Shown: in pieces, positions 54,608 to 63,337 of the stretch | Layout: every line of letters starts with the position of its first letter | Position numbering within the stretch: the first letter of the stretch is position 1 | Assembly (NCBI RefSeq): GCF_018687785.1 | Contig: NZ_LTBL01000001.1 | Coordinates: forward strand, 1,417,780-1,481,779 | Reading direction: 5' to 3' | Origin: Methanovulcanius yangii | Lineage (GTDB): Archaea; Halobacteriota; Methanomicrobia; Methanomicrobiales; Methanomicrobiaceae | DNA length: 64,000 nucleotides | Made by a program: the position numbers and the translations under genes | The notes under the pieces: generated by a model | The model's database searches: none | Told to the model about the DNA's origin: nothing | What the model saw: the letters and a program-made list of their open reading frames with translations, nothing else

Positions 54608-55815
54608 ACCGGTTCACCACCCTTCCGGCCCCCCATGTTCCCTTCCAGATCCTTCTTTGCGAGGACAAAAACCCCGAGGGCTGCCACCTGCAGGGCGACC
54701 ATCAGGAAGATCATGGTCGGCCGCGACACCATGTAGAGCCACCCGGCGGCAAGGCCGCCGGCAAAGAAGGATGCCCCGTAGATCGTATTGAAGATGCCGT
54801 AAGCACGGCCCCGTTTTGATATGTGCGTGTAATCCGCCACTGCCGCCCGGAGAACCGTCTCCTGCACCCCCATCACCGCCCCCCAGAGGACCGCACCGGC
54901 TAGTGCGGCCGCGTATGCCGTCCCGAAGACGAGGAGGGGGACGGCCATCCCCAGGACCGGCATCAGGACGAGGGTTCCCAGGCCGAACCGGTCGTAGGCC
55001 CGCCCGGCGACGAGGGCCACCACCGCATCCACCCCCATCGCAATCGCATAAAAGAGCGGGATCTGTGCGCCGGGGACGATGCCCTCTGCGACGAAGTGGA
55101 AGCTGATCAGGGGAAACGCCGCAAATCCCGCGACTGTCAGCGCCGTAAAGATACCGTACCGGGCGAGGGCCCGGAGGGGCGGGGCCTCCTTTTCCAACGC
55201 CGCGTACGGTTCGAAGGTGGCGGGGTCGGGGGCCCGGAACCGCATGATGACGAGGACGGCGATCATCAGGACAAAGGGGACGGCAAGGAGGGCAAACCCG
55301 CCCCGGTAATCGCCCTGCGCAAGATACGCCCCGGTGAAGATCAGGGGGCCGACGACGGCGCCCACCTGATCGAGCGCCTCATGGATGCCGAACCCCCACC
55401 CCCTTCCCGTCGAAGCCGTCAGGTTCGAGAGGATGGCATCCTTGGCAGGCGCCCGGATGCCCTTGCCCATCCGCTCCACGATATAGAGCCCCGCGGCCGC
55501 CTCCCATGACCCGGCAAGTGCAAGAAACGGCACCGCAATGAGCATCCCGTAGCCCAGGAAGACCAGCGTCCAGTAATGCCGCGTCATGTCGGCAAGATAG
55601 CCGGAGACGAGGCGGAGGAGATAGCCCAGAAACTCCCCCACCCCCGCCACAAGACCGACGACAAAGGCGGTTGCACCAAGATAGTAGAGGTACGGTCCCG
55701 CAACACTCCGTGCCCCTTCGTAGATCACGTCCCCGAACATCGCGACAATGCCGAAGAGAACGATGAGGAGGTAGGCGTTGCGGCGAAGAACATCCGGACC
55801 GGCAGGATGCTGCAT
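54604..55815 (-). CDS. Major facilitator superfamily transporter
   Basis: This 403-residue protein has about twelve hydrophobic segments and the MFS loop pattern (RLVSGYLADMTRHYW between helices 2 and 3; AGRAYDRFGLG in the second half). The ERMGKGIRAPAKDAILSNLT segment is typical of a subgroup of drug/unknown efflux MFS proteins. ATG 55815 is chosen because a GTTTATACC TATA box lies 27 bases upstream, giving a leaderless transcript. The substrate is unknown. Confidence 0.88.
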   Translation of the reverse strand: MQHPAGPDVLRRNAYLLIVLFGIVAMFGDVIYEGARSVAGPYLYYLGATAFVVGLVAGVGEFLGYLLRLVSGYLADMTRHYWTLVFLGYGMLIAVPFLALAGSWEAAAGLYIVERMGKGIRAPAKDAILSNLTASTGRGWGFGIHEALDQVGAVVGPLIFTGAYLAQGDYRGGFALLAVPFVLMIAVLVIMRFRAPDPATFEPYAALEKEAPPLRALARYGIFTALTVAGFAAFPLISFHFVAEGIVPGAQIPLFYAIAMGVDAVVALVAGRAYDRFGLGTLVLMPVLGMAVPLLVFGTAYAAALAGAVLWGAVMGVQETVLRAAVADYTHISKRGRAYGIFNTIYGASFFAGGLAAGWLYMVSRPTMIFLMVALQVAALGVFVLAKKDLEGNMGGRKGGEPV

Positions 55816-55837
55816 ACTACCGATATTCACGGCAAGG

Positions 55838-55846
55838 GGTATAAAC
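55838..55846 (-). promoter_or_regulatory. TATA box for MFS gene
   Basis: TTTATACC on the minus strand is centred 27 bases before ATG 55815, the leaderless spacing seen repeatedly in this window. Confidence 0.6.
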
Positions 55847-56021
55847 CCGAAGGAAGGAGGACGCCCGGCAGCGGGTGACCACCGCCCCATCCGGTTTATC
55901 AGGATGAAGACCGCTCTCGTGAAGAACCTATCCGCATCCCGTCAGCATCATTATCTCCTGATGATCAGAACCCCCCTTCCAAAAGCCGAATAGTTAACAT
56001 GTCCCCTGACAACAATGTAGC

Positions 56022-56798
56022 ATGGCAATCGAGTACCTCATTCACCGCGAATGTCCGGTAAAGGAGGCACTCCCGATTGGGAATATTGTTACACGAATAA
56101 AACTCATGACCAGTGCCCGGGCCATCATGCAGCACCCGCCGCAGGAGGGTGCGTCAGAGGAGGAGATGCGTGCAACCCCCTTTATCTACGTCCTCTACGG
56201 GCCCGACGGAGAAGAACGGAGCACCCGCTTCACGGTGGGCCAGGCACTCGACCTCGGCGATGAGCTCGCCCGCCTGGGAAAAGGCTGTAAAAAGTGCCCG
56301 ATCGCAGGAACCGGCCCCTTCCGGTGCTATGGCTCCATCTCCTACCCCATCTCCGCCTCCGCAGAGCAGTGGCTCTGCTCACTCTGCACCGCCGCCATTG
56401 AGAAAGGGGGGACGAATGCATCGGTGGTGGAGAGAATACCCCGTATCGGCCTGACGGGGGCAGCCTTCGAGGCAATGCGAAAGGAAGGACGCGGAACATA
56501 TTTCGAGAGCAGAGAAGCGGCAACTGCCACCATCCGGCAAAACATGTTCACGAGGGAGACGATCACCTCCAGCCAGCTCCTCGAACTGTTCTTCGGCACA
56601 AGCCCCCTTGAGGGCCGACACATCATGCTCCTCCTCATTCTGGCGGGAGCGGACCCGACCGGCGAGCCGCCGGATGCAAACCACTCGCTCCCCCCTCCAC
56701 CGGAGGATAACGACTCCCGCGTCGGAGAGTTCATTGAGTTCTTTGAACGCCTCTCCTCCGCATTTCTGCTCGACGTCAGCGTCGGTGTCGATTACTGA
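56022..56798 (+). CDS. Unrecognised protein with five-Cys cluster
   Basis: This 258-residue soluble protein is not one I recognise. Its notable feature is a Cys cluster: CKKC (C89, C92), C102 and CSLC (C119, C122), plus C11. The pattern is suitable for a zinc ribbon or Fe-S site. The C-terminal third is acidic and Pro-rich (about 215-235), then helical. It stands alone between the MFS gene and tRNA-His. No signal peptide or helix is seen. A zinc-dependent binding or redox role is possible. Confidence 0.65.
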   Translation: MAIEYLIHRECPVKEALPIGNIVTRIKLMTSARAIMQHPPQEGASEEEMRATPFIYVLYGPDGEERSTRFTVGQALDLGDELARLGKGCKKCPIAGTGPFRCYGSISYPISASAEQWLCSLCTAAIEKGGTNASVVERIPRIGLTGAAFEAMRKEGRGTYFESREAATATIRQNMFTRETITSSQLLELFFGTSPLEGRHIMLLLILAGADPTGEPPDANHSLPPPPEDNDSRVGEFIEFFERLSSAFLLDVSVGVDY

Positions 56799-57012
56799 AC
56801 CGGGAACCGCCCCTGATGCATCCCCCATCCACATACCCTCACACGGGAGAGAGGAGAAGAAGAGATGCGGAAGACCTCCCACTGCCGGTCAAGCACAGGG
56901 CAGAGGACGATGAATCAAGATACCGTCCCGGCGACGCTTCGAACCAAAAGAGGGCCTTCGCTCGAAACAAATGAACCCTCCGCGCCTCCATCAGGCAGAA
57001 GGAAAAAACAAA

Positions 57013-57084
57013 GGCCGGGGCCGAGATTTGAACCCGAGTCCAAGGAACCACAATCCTTGAGGATAACCACTACCCTACCCCGGC
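57013..57084 (-). tRNA. tRNA-His (anticodon GTG), no encoded G-1
   Basis: The 72-base sequence on the minus strand folds with acceptor GCCGGGG and CCCCGGC, discriminator C73 and anticodon loop TTGTGGT (anticodon GTG at 57049-57051). The base preceding the acceptor is T, not G, so the essential G-1 must be added after transcription, consistent with thg1 in this window. CCA is not encoded. Confidence 0.95.
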
Positions 57085-57111
57085 AGAAATGCCTTTCTAT
57101 TTTCTACGTCC

Positions 57112-57121
57112 CAAATATTTA
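57112..57121. promoter_or_regulatory. AT-rich TATA element upstream of tRNA-His
   Basis: The near-symmetric AAATATTTAA lies about 30 bases upstream of the tRNA-His 5' end. It could also direct rightward transcription toward the structured sequence at 57164-57288. Confidence 0.45.
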
Positions 57122-57163
57122 ATCTATTGATTCTGCTCCGCCCGCACAGGAACATCCGGGGCA

Positions 57164-57288
57164 GCGGACGGGGGAAACGTGCCGGAACGCCCCATGGAAA
57201 TACCCCCGACTCCCCCCAAACGGCGGCACCCGGAGGCGTCCACGGAGAGGCGCATCCCGGGGAGAGATGAACACGCACCCCCGTCCGC
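57164..57288. ncRNA. Candidate structured RNA between tRNA-His and aIF5B
   Basis: GCGGACGGGGG (57164-57174) pairs perfectly with CCCCCGTCCGC (57278-57288). Inside this, CGTG (57178-57181) pairs with CACG (57272-57275) across a small AAA/CA internal loop. A closed helix of 15 pairs therefore brackets about 90 GC-rich bases. No protein frame here is convincing. I do not recognise it as RNase P, SRP RNA or a snoRNA, and the transcribed strand is unknown. Confidence 0.42.
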
Positions 57289-57378
57289 CACGATCAGGTC
57301 CGAACGACCCGTCAATCCACCGCCACCCGGAGAGGGGCACGCAGGGCCACGCAGGCACTCTTAAGAATCCCGGTGACT

Positions 57379-57388
57379 ATTTATATGA
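57379..57388 (+). promoter_or_regulatory. TATA element for aIF5B
   Basis: CTATTTATATGA at about 57378-57389 is a good archaeal TATA box about 100 bases before the aIF5B ATG. GGAGGG lies just before the start codon, so the transcript has a leader of about 70 bases. Confidence 0.5.
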
Positions 57389-57482
57389 GTACCAAAGACA
57401 CTGGCACAGGATGCGGGCTGCGGGCCCGGCAGGAGTGCCGGAATACTTTTTCAACCAATAAAACGGGCGGAGGGACAATACC

Positions 57483-59294
57483 ATGGCAAAAAAGAAGAAA
57501 ACAGAGCAGAAAGGAATCGTCGCATCGACGATCCGGACGCCGATCGTCTGCGTGCTGGGCCACGTGGACCACGGCAAGACCTCCCTTCTCGACAAGATCC
57601 GCGGGTCATCGGTCGTCGACAAGGAGGCCGGGGCCATCACCCAGCACATCGGTGCGACCATCGTGCCGCTCCACGCAATCGAAGAGATGAGCGGCACCTC
57701 GGGCAAGATGAAGTTCGACGTCCCCGGCCTCCTCTTCATCGACACGCCCGGACACCATGCCTTCACCACGCTCAGGTCCAGAGGCGGCGCCCTTGCCGAC
57801 ATGGCCATCCTCGTTGTGGATATCAATGAGGGCTTCCAGCCGCAGACCCGCGAGGCGCTCCAGATTTTAAAGACCTACAAGACCCCGTTCGTGATTGCAG
57901 CCACCAAGGTGGATAGAATTCACGGGTGGAAGAAACAGAATAATGCCCCCTTTGCACAGACCTTCGCCCAGCAGAACGACCGCGTGAAGACCGATGTCGA
58001 GATGAAGACCTACGAACTCATCGGGGAACTCTCTGAGATGGGCCTCTCGTGCGAGCGGTACGACCGGGTCAGGGACTTTGCCAAAAACATCGCCATCGTC
58101 CCCGTCTCGGGCATCACGGGAGAGGGCCTCCCCGACCTCCTGATGGTCATGATCGGTCTTGCCCAGCGCTATATGACACAGGACCTCGCCCTCTCGACGG
58201 CCGGGGCGGGCATCGGCACGGTCCTTGAGGTGAAGGAGGAGCGGGGCCTCGGGACCACCCTCGACGTGATCCTCTATGACGGACAGCTCAATGTGGGCGA
58301 CGACATCGTCGTTGGGGCCGAGGGGGGCGGCGTGATCGAGACGAAGATCCGCTCCCTCCTGCAGCCCCGCCCGATGCAGGAGATCCTCACCGAGGACCGT
58401 TTTGACCGGGTGAAGCAGGTGACGGCCGCAACCGGCATCAAGGTCTCCGCCCCGAAACTCGAGGGCGCCATCGCAGGTTCGCCCCTCCGGGTCATCCGCG
58501 GCGATCGGGATGAGATCGTCGAGGCAGTCATCCACGAGATGGAGGATGTGGCCGTCACCCTCTCGGATGACGGCATCTTCATCAAGGCGGACACCATCGG
58601 GGCCCTTGAGGCGCTCTCCAAGGAGCTCGAGGAGAACAACATCCCGATCATGCGGGCCGAGGTGGGGCCGGTCAGCAGGCACGACATCATCGAGGTCAGC
58701 ACCGTCAAAAACCCCCTCCATTCGGTCCTCCTCGCCTTTAACACCCCCATCCTCCCCGATGCCCTCGACACCCTCGAGGAGCCGGGAAACCGGCATGTGC
58801 ATCTCTTCGAGGCGGGCGTCATCTACCACCTCATCGACGATTACCTCGACTGGGAGGAGGAGACAAGGCGTACGATGGAGAAGGAGAGTTTTGAAAAACT
58901 TGTCCTTCCGGCCAAGATCACCCTCCTTCCCGACTGCGTCTTCCGCCAGTCCAACCCCGCAGTGGTCGGCGTCAGGATCATCGGCGGCAAACTGCAGGCG
59001 GGCGTCAACCTCGTCCACCTGGACGGGCGAAAGGTCGGCAGGGTGAAACAGATCAAGAGCGGGCAGGAGAACATCAGCGAGGCTATACAGGGTCTCGAGG
59101 TTGCCATCTCCATCGAAGGGCCGACCGTGGGGCGGCAGATCAATGTGGGCGACGACCTCTACGTCGACATTCCGGAGCATCACGTCAAGGTGCTCGAGCA
59201 TGAGATGATGAATCACCTCTCCGCCTCAATGATTGACATTCTGGACGAATTTACCCGGATGAAGCGCAAAGAACGCCCATTCTGGGGCAAGTAA
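57483..59294 (+). CDS. infB: Translation initiation factor aIF5B
   Basis: This 603-residue GTPase promotes ribosomal subunit joining. The G domain has GHVDHGKT (26-33), DTPGHHAF and a TKVD motif (in IAATKVDRI); beta-barrel domain II, domain III and the C-terminal domain IV follow. Length and the Lys-rich start (MAKKKKTEQKG) match archaeal IF5B. GGAGGG precedes the ATG. The gene is followed by S6e, a pairing common in Euryarchaea. Confidence 0.97.
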   Translation: MAKKKKTEQKGIVASTIRTPIVCVLGHVDHGKTSLLDKIRGSSVVDKEAGAITQHIGATIVPLHAIEEMSGTSGKMKFDVPGLLFIDTPGHHAFTTLRSRGGALADMAILVVDINEGFQPQTREALQILKTYKTPFVIAATKVDRIHGWKKQNNAPFAQTFAQQNDRVKTDVEMKTYELIGELSEMGLSCERYDRVRDFAKNIAIVPVSGITGEGLPDLLMVMIGLAQRYMTQDLALSTAGAGIGTVLEVKEERGLGTTLDVILYDGQLNVGDDIVVGAEGGGVIETKIRSLLQPRPMQEILTEDRFDRVKQVTAATGIKVSAPKLEGAIAGSPLRVIRGDRDEIVEAVIHEMEDVAVTLSDDGIFIKADTIGALEALSKELEENNIPIMRAEVGPVSRHDIIEVSTVKNPLHSVLLAFNTPILPDALDTLEEPGNRHVHLFEAGVIYHLIDDYLDWEEETRRTMEKESFEKLVLPAKITLLPDCVFRQSNPAVVGVRIIGGKLQAGVNLVHLDGRKVGRVKQIKSGQENISEAIQGLEVAISIEGPTVGRQINVGDDLYVDIPEHHVKVLEHEMMNHLSASMIDILDEFTRMKRKERPFWGK

Positions 59295-59382
59295 TCATGG
59301 CGGCACCCCGGGTAATGGAACCCATGATTTTTAATACATTCCAACTAATATTATAGACACTTTCGCAGGAGCAGAATACATC

Positions 59383-59778
59383 ATGGCTGAATTCAAAGTT
59401 GTTTTATCTGACCCCCGTGACGGCGCATCATACAAAGTTGAAGCGACCGGCGGAGTGGCAAATGCCTTTATCGGCAAAAGCATTGGCGACGAGATTTCCG
59501 GCGACGCACTCGGATTTGCCGGTTACACGATTATGATCACCGGCGGTACCGACAAGACCGGCATCCCGGCACGCAAGGACCTTCCCGGTGCGGGCAGGCG
59601 GCGCCTCCTCCTCTCCAAGGGTACCGGGTTTGCCCCCACCTACCACGGTGAGCGCAGGAGAAAGAGTGTCCGGGCAGCAGAGATCACGGGCGACTTCGTC
59701 CAGATCAACGCAAAGGTCACCGGCTACGGCGACAAGACTCTTCAGGAGTACTTCGCCCCGGCAGAAGCTGCAGAGTAA
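59383..59778 (+). CDS. rps6e: Ribosomal protein S6e
   Basis: This 131-residue small-subunit protein begins MAEFKVVLSDPRDGASYKVE. It contains the conserved GGTDKTGIPARKDLPG and RRRLLLSKGTGF segments. Archaeal S6e lacks the long phosphorylated C-terminal helix of eukaryotes, as here. It follows aIF5B by 88 bases. Confidence 0.96.
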   Translation: MAEFKVVLSDPRDGASYKVEATGGVANAFIGKSIGDEISGDALGFAGYTIMITGGTDKTGIPARKDLPGAGRRRLLLSKGTGFAPTYHGERRRKSVRAAEITGDFVQINAKVTGYGDKTLQEYFAPAEAAE

Positions 59779-59859
59779 CCTGCATTTTCATGCAGGTGAA
59801 GGAACAGAGAACCTGAGAAATACACATATCTCTTTTCTTCTCTGCCGCATGCAGAGAAG
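59779..59859. repeat. Two perfect hairpins after S6e
   Basis: CCTGCAT-TTTC-ATGCAGG begins at the base after the S6e stop (59779-59796). A second 9-bp perfect stem, CTTCTCTGC with GCAGAGAAG, spans 59837-59859, preceded by a T-rich tract (59831-59839). They lie between convergent genes and may terminate both transcripts or form a short stable RNA. Confidence 0.5.
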
Positions 59860-59984
59860 GGGATTCGAATGCGAAGACCCGGACAAGAGCAGGGGCTGCC
59901 CTGAAAGGATCCGGCCGCAGGAACCTTCACGCAATCGGAGGAGAGATGCATCTCCGTACATTGCAAAAAAAAGTGTCTGCCGTT

Positions 59985-60455
59985 TCAGCAGCCGTCGCCG
60001 GAGAGCGTCTGTCGCAGAGCCCCCACCATGTCCTCAAACGGGACGCCATGGCGACGGGCCACGATCACCAGAGCGGCTTCGGGACGCAGGTGGCCGTCAA
60101 AGGACTCCCGGATAAGGGCATTGACCTCGGCCGCCACCGCCTCCACCCCGACACCGCGGGCCTGCGCGAGCCGTCCCATCAGAAGGTCACAGGCGTTATC
60201 CTGAACATTGAAGATATCATTTGTCGGGCGAAACCCCAGCGGGATGTTCACTGCCGAGGGATCGAAGGTGGGGATGAGAAGGCCCCCCTCCTCCCGGAGG
60301 AGCCCCTGCTTCCTCCCGAGGCTGACGACAAGGGAGGCCTTGTCACGGTCCATCCACTTGCGATCGATGGCAAAAAAATATATGAATTCGGTCGGGCGCA
60401 GACCCTCCTTCCTCATGGCCTTAAACGGCGCGGCGATCGTCTGTTCGAGCGTCAA
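59985..60455 (-). CDS. DUF2240 family protein
   Basis: The product, about 156 residues, matches the archaeal DUF2240 family as I recall it (LTLEQTIAAPFKAMRKEG, FIYFFAIDRKWM, a helical C-terminal region LRPEAALVIVARRHGV). The function is unknown. The TTG at 60455 overlaps the upstream stop as TTGA, so translation is probably coupled. The longer frame would overlap the upstream gene by more than 80 bases. Confidence 0.78.
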   Translation of the reverse strand: MTLEQTIAAPFKAMRKEGLRPTEFIYFFAIDRKWMDRDKASLVVSLGRKQGLLREEGGLLIPTFDPSAVNIPLGFRPTNDIFNVQDNACDLLMGRLAQARGVGVEAVAAEVNALIRESFDGHLRPEAALVIVARRHGVPFEDMVGALRQTLSGDGC

Positions 60456-60874
60456 CTGACAGCACCCAGAATGAAACGTTTCAGGTCGAGGGCGTCCAGC
60501 CCGGCCATGGAAGAGGTCTTGGCTATAGTGCATTCGGTCGCCATCCCCGCTTCCTCGAGCCGGACGAGAAACACATTGCGGGACCGGGGGATCCTGCGCT
60601 CCGAACTGAGGACCGTCTCCTTGAGTTCTATCTGAAAATCGACCGCCTCCGTAAGGTCGTAGAGCAGACCAGGCACCTCATCGACCGGCTGGAACGATAT
60701 CTTATGATCCGCCACCTGTACCTGGAAATCGATCCTCACCATTTCATCACCAAGTCTCGCTGCTTCATGACTGCCGTTGAGCCGTACAATCGTCGCAACC
60801 GCATCATTGAACGGGACATTGACATCAAAGACGAGATCACACCGCTTGGGAAACCGATGATATATGCGTCGCAT
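60452..60874 (-). CDS. Uncharacterised archaeal protein upstream of DUF2240
   Basis: This 140-residue protein is not recognised. It starts MRRIYHRFPKRCDLVFDVNV and looks alpha/beta, with a MRRIYHRFPKR basic start and an acidic middle; there is no signal peptide or Cys motif. ATG 60874 is chosen as the conserved-looking start; the longer frame begins 36 bases upstream with no ribosome binding site. It is coupled by a 4-base overlap to the DUF2240 gene, so the two may work together. Confidence 0.65.
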   Translation of the reverse strand: MRRIYHRFPKRCDLVFDVNVPFNDAVATIVRLNGSHEAARLGDEMVRIDFQVQVADHKISFQPVDEVPGLLYDLTEAVDFQIELKETVLSSERRIPRSRNVFLVRLEEAGMATECTIAKTSSMAGLDALDLKRFILGAVS

Positions 60875-61011
60875 CAGTACAGTATGAGTCGGCGCTTGAC
60901 TAAAAAGCATCCGCTTTCCAAAAAGTCACAATACCTCATCCAGACCTGCCTGTGCCTGAGGAAAAGGGTGTCACCCGCAAGCATTGCGGGAAAAAATAAT
61001 ATTGTATCCGC

Positions 61012-61389
61012 CTACTCAACAAGGACAGCGTTGATGACGCCATCCTGTCCGGGACGGGATACGATGCGTGCCCTGCCGATCTCGGTCTTGATGATTGCTC
61101 CCTTGGTCAGGAGGTTCCGCCGGACGAAGTTGGGGTTTGCGGTGTTCTGTTCGACGGTCTCCATGCCGACCTTCTTTGTTACACCGGTCTTCGGGTCGGA
61201 GACGTTTGCATACTGTGCACGAAGGACACGGACCTTGTGGTTGCCCCCCATGGTCCGCATGATACGGCGGCGGTCTTCACCGATGTGTGAATCCGCGGAT
61301 GCATTTCCAATCTCTGCTTTCCTTTTCCCGCGGGCGTGCGTGAGCCGTCCGCCGGTTTCTTTCCTTACTGATCTGCCATGCCACTGCAT
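61012..61389 (-). CDS. rps8e: Ribosomal protein S8e
   Basis: This 125-residue small-subunit protein begins MQWHGRSVRKETGGRLTHAR and contains the RGKRKAEIGN and NPNFVRRNLLTKGAII segments. These are typical of archaeal S8e, which is shorter than the eukaryotic form. It stands between the DUF2240 pair and hypB. Confidence 0.96.
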   Translation of the reverse strand: MQWHGRSVRKETGGRLTHARGKRKAEIGNASADSHIGEDRRRIMRTMGGNHKVRVLRAQYANVSDPKTGVTKKVGMETVEQNTANPNFVRRNLLTKGAIIKTEIGRARIVSRPGQDGVINAVLVE

Positions 61390-61508
61390 TGTATACGCAC
61401 CTTTTGGTTGTAGGATGATATTCAGGAGCGGGCCGGTGCCGGCAGTACCGGCGGTCTACCCACTGAAGTGCTATAATAATTCATTTTGCAGATATTTAAC
61501 TGCACTGA

Positions 61509-62156
61509 TCATTTAACGATCGCATCGAGGAGGGCGTCGACCCCTTCACCCGTCTTCATGTTGGTTTTGAACACCGGCATATTCGGGTTATAGCGGTGAA
61601 TATCCGCCTCGAGCCGCCCGACATCACAGCCGACATACCCTGCGAGGTCCACCTTGTTGATGACGGCGATATCGGACTCCCGAAACATCATCGGGTGCTT
61701 GTTTGCGACATCGTCACCCTCGGTGGTGGAGACGACGACAATACGCTTCTCGGCGCCCAGCTGAAAATCGGTGGGGCATACCATGTTCCCGACATTCTCG
61801 ATGAAGAGGATGTCGATCTCATCGAGCGGAATCTGGTCCAGCGCATGCCCGACGAGATGGGCATCGAGGTGGCACTCCTTTCCGGTGTTTGCATTCACCG
61901 CGGGGGCACCGGTTGCGACGATCCGCTGGAAGTCGTCGTCCCCGTAGACATCACCGGCTATGGCGCCGACCACGAGGCCACGCTCCCTGAGCCGGGGCAC
62001 CATCTGCTCGATGAGCGCCGTCTTGCCGGATCCGATGGCGCCGAGGAGATCAAAGGCCCGTACCGAGGCGTCCATGAGACGGTGATGGTTCCGGTGCGCA
62101 AGGCGGTTGTTCGCGTCGAAGACATCCTTCTCGATGCTGACGTCAATATGATGCAT
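61509..62156 (-). CDS. hypB: Hydrogenase nickel incorporation GTPase HypB
   Basis: This 215-residue GTPase delivers nickel to [NiFe] hydrogenases with HypA. The P-loop GAIGSGKT is at 39-46; the metal/dimer site (NANTGKECHLDAH), ENVGNMVCP and NKVDLA motifs follow. It lacks the His-rich N-terminal tail of some bacterial HypB. Methanogens need several [NiFe] hydrogenases, so this gene fits hydrogenotrophic growth. It is divergent from srp19 and shares its TATA box. Confidence 0.95.
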   Translation of the reverse strand: MHHIDVSIEKDVFDANNRLAHRNHHRLMDASVRAFDLLGAIGSGKTALIEQMVPRLRERGLVVGAIAGDVYGDDDFQRIVATGAPAVNANTGKECHLDAHLVGHALDQIPLDEIDILFIENVGNMVCPTDFQLGAEKRIVVVSTTEGDDVANKHPMMFRESDIAVINKVDLAGYVGCDVGRLEADIHRYNPNMPVFKTNMKTGEGVDALLDAIVK

Positions 62157-62212
62157 GAATAGTGGTATCTCAGAAGTTCGGTTTATACCTTCACAATGTC
62201 ATATAGTACAGC
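62157..62212. promoter_or_regulatory. Shared TATA box for hypB and srp19
   Basis: GTTTATACC (62181-62189) is centred 28-29 bases from both divergent start codons (62156 and 62213). This suggests one bidirectional TATA element giving two leaderless transcripts; no ribosome binding sites are seen. Confidence 0.55.
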
Positions 62213-62479
62213 ATGGATCCACAACGCATCCTCTACCCGTGCTACTTTGACCAGTCGCTCACGCGCAGCGGAGGGCGCAGAGTGCCGGCAGCAATGGCAC
62301 AGGAGAACCCGACGGCAAAGGCCATCCATAAGGCGGCAAAACGCCTCGGCCTTTCCGCGAGGATTGAGGAGGCGGCATCCCACCCGGGCCGCTGGCTGAA
62401 GAAGGAAGGCAGGGTCATCGTTGAATGGAAGGGGAGTAAGGAAGAGCTGATCCGCAGGGTTGCGGCAAAGATCCGGTGA
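62213..62479 (+). CDS. srp19: Signal recognition particle subunit SRP19
   Basis: This 88-residue protein binds SRP RNA and helps SRP54 assemble. It begins MDPQRILYPCYFDQSLTRSGG and shows RRVP, NPTAKAIHKAAKRLGL and the final LIRRVAAKIR helix of archaeal SRP19. It appears leaderless and is followed 6 bases later by a PHP gene. Confidence 0.95.
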   Translation: MDPQRILYPCYFDQSLTRSGGRRVPAAMAQENPTAKAIHKAAKRLGLSARIEEAASHPGRWLKKEGRVIVEWKGSKEELIRRVAAKIR

Positions 62480-62485
62480 GTACCC

Positions 62486-63130
62486 ATGTATGACCTCCAT
62501 ACCCACACGATCATGTCGGACGGCGAACTCCTTCCGACCGAGCTGATTCGCCGGGCGGCGGTTCTCGGCTACACCGTTGTGGGGATCACCGACCATGCGG
62601 ACGCATCAAATATCGACAGCCTCATTGCGGCAACGGAGAAGGTCCGCACCAGTGCAGCTGCCTATGGCGTTCGGCTGTTAAACGGCGTCGAGCTCACCCA
62701 TATCCCCCCGGCGGAGATTGCCGACCTCGCCGCCCGGGCAAAGGCAGCAGGGGCGGACATCGTCATCGTCCACGGCGAGACGACGGTCGAACCGGTGGCG
62801 CCCGGCACCAATGCCGCCGCATGCACCTGCCCGGATGTGGACGTCCTGGCCCACCCCGGACTCATCACCCCGGAAGATGCACGCCAGGCCGCCGCACACG
62901 GTATCGCACTCGAGATCACCGCACGGGGCGGGCACAACCGCACCAACGGACACATCGTCCAGCTCGCCCGCATGACCGGCTGCAGGCTGGTGGTCAACTC
63001 CGACGGGCATGCCCCCGGAGACCTGATGACGGCGGCCGACCGGATGGCAATTGCAAGGGGGGCAGGCATGACCGCTGATGAGTGCGCCGCCGCCCTCGAC
63101 ACCGCGGCACTTGCCGTCCTCCCCAGGTAA
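62486..63130 (+). CDS. PHP-domain phosphoesterase (histidinol-phosphatase-like)
   Basis: This 214-residue protein is a PHP domain with metal ligands in DLHTHTIMSDGE, ITDHAD, GVELTH, VHGE, LAHPG and NSDGHAPGD. Family members hydrolyse phosphoesters, for example histidinol phosphate or nucleotides. Archaeal members next to srp19 are annotated as histidinol-phosphatase-like without proof. It lies 6 bases after srp19, so they are co-transcribed. Confidence 0.9.
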   Translation: MYDLHTHTIMSDGELLPTELIRRAAVLGYTVVGITDHADASNIDSLIAATEKVRTSAAAYGVRLLNGVELTHIPPAEIADLAARAKAAGADIVIVHGETTVEPVAPGTNAAACTCPDVDVLAHPGLITPEDARQAAAHGIALEITARGGHNRTNGHIVQLARMTGCRLVVNSDGHAPGDLMTAADRMAIARGAGMTADECAAALDTAALAVLPR

Positions 63131-63337
63131 ATCAGCCACCCGGTTCCGCGCACCGGAAGCAGAGGGAATGCCACAGGGAAGGGGAACCCATGCCGCAGAA
63201 AATCCCGGATATCGTTTAAAAACTTTCCGGGAACCCTCTCGCGCCCCGTTTTTGCACGGCGCTGTGGCAGGCATGACATCGGAAATTGTTCCACCGATAT
63301 ATAAGGATATTGAAAGGTTTTTTATACCTTTATGCCA

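Noticed and set aside
57867-59216. 449-codon minus-strand frame
   Set aside because: Antisense to aIF5B and without any recognisable motif.
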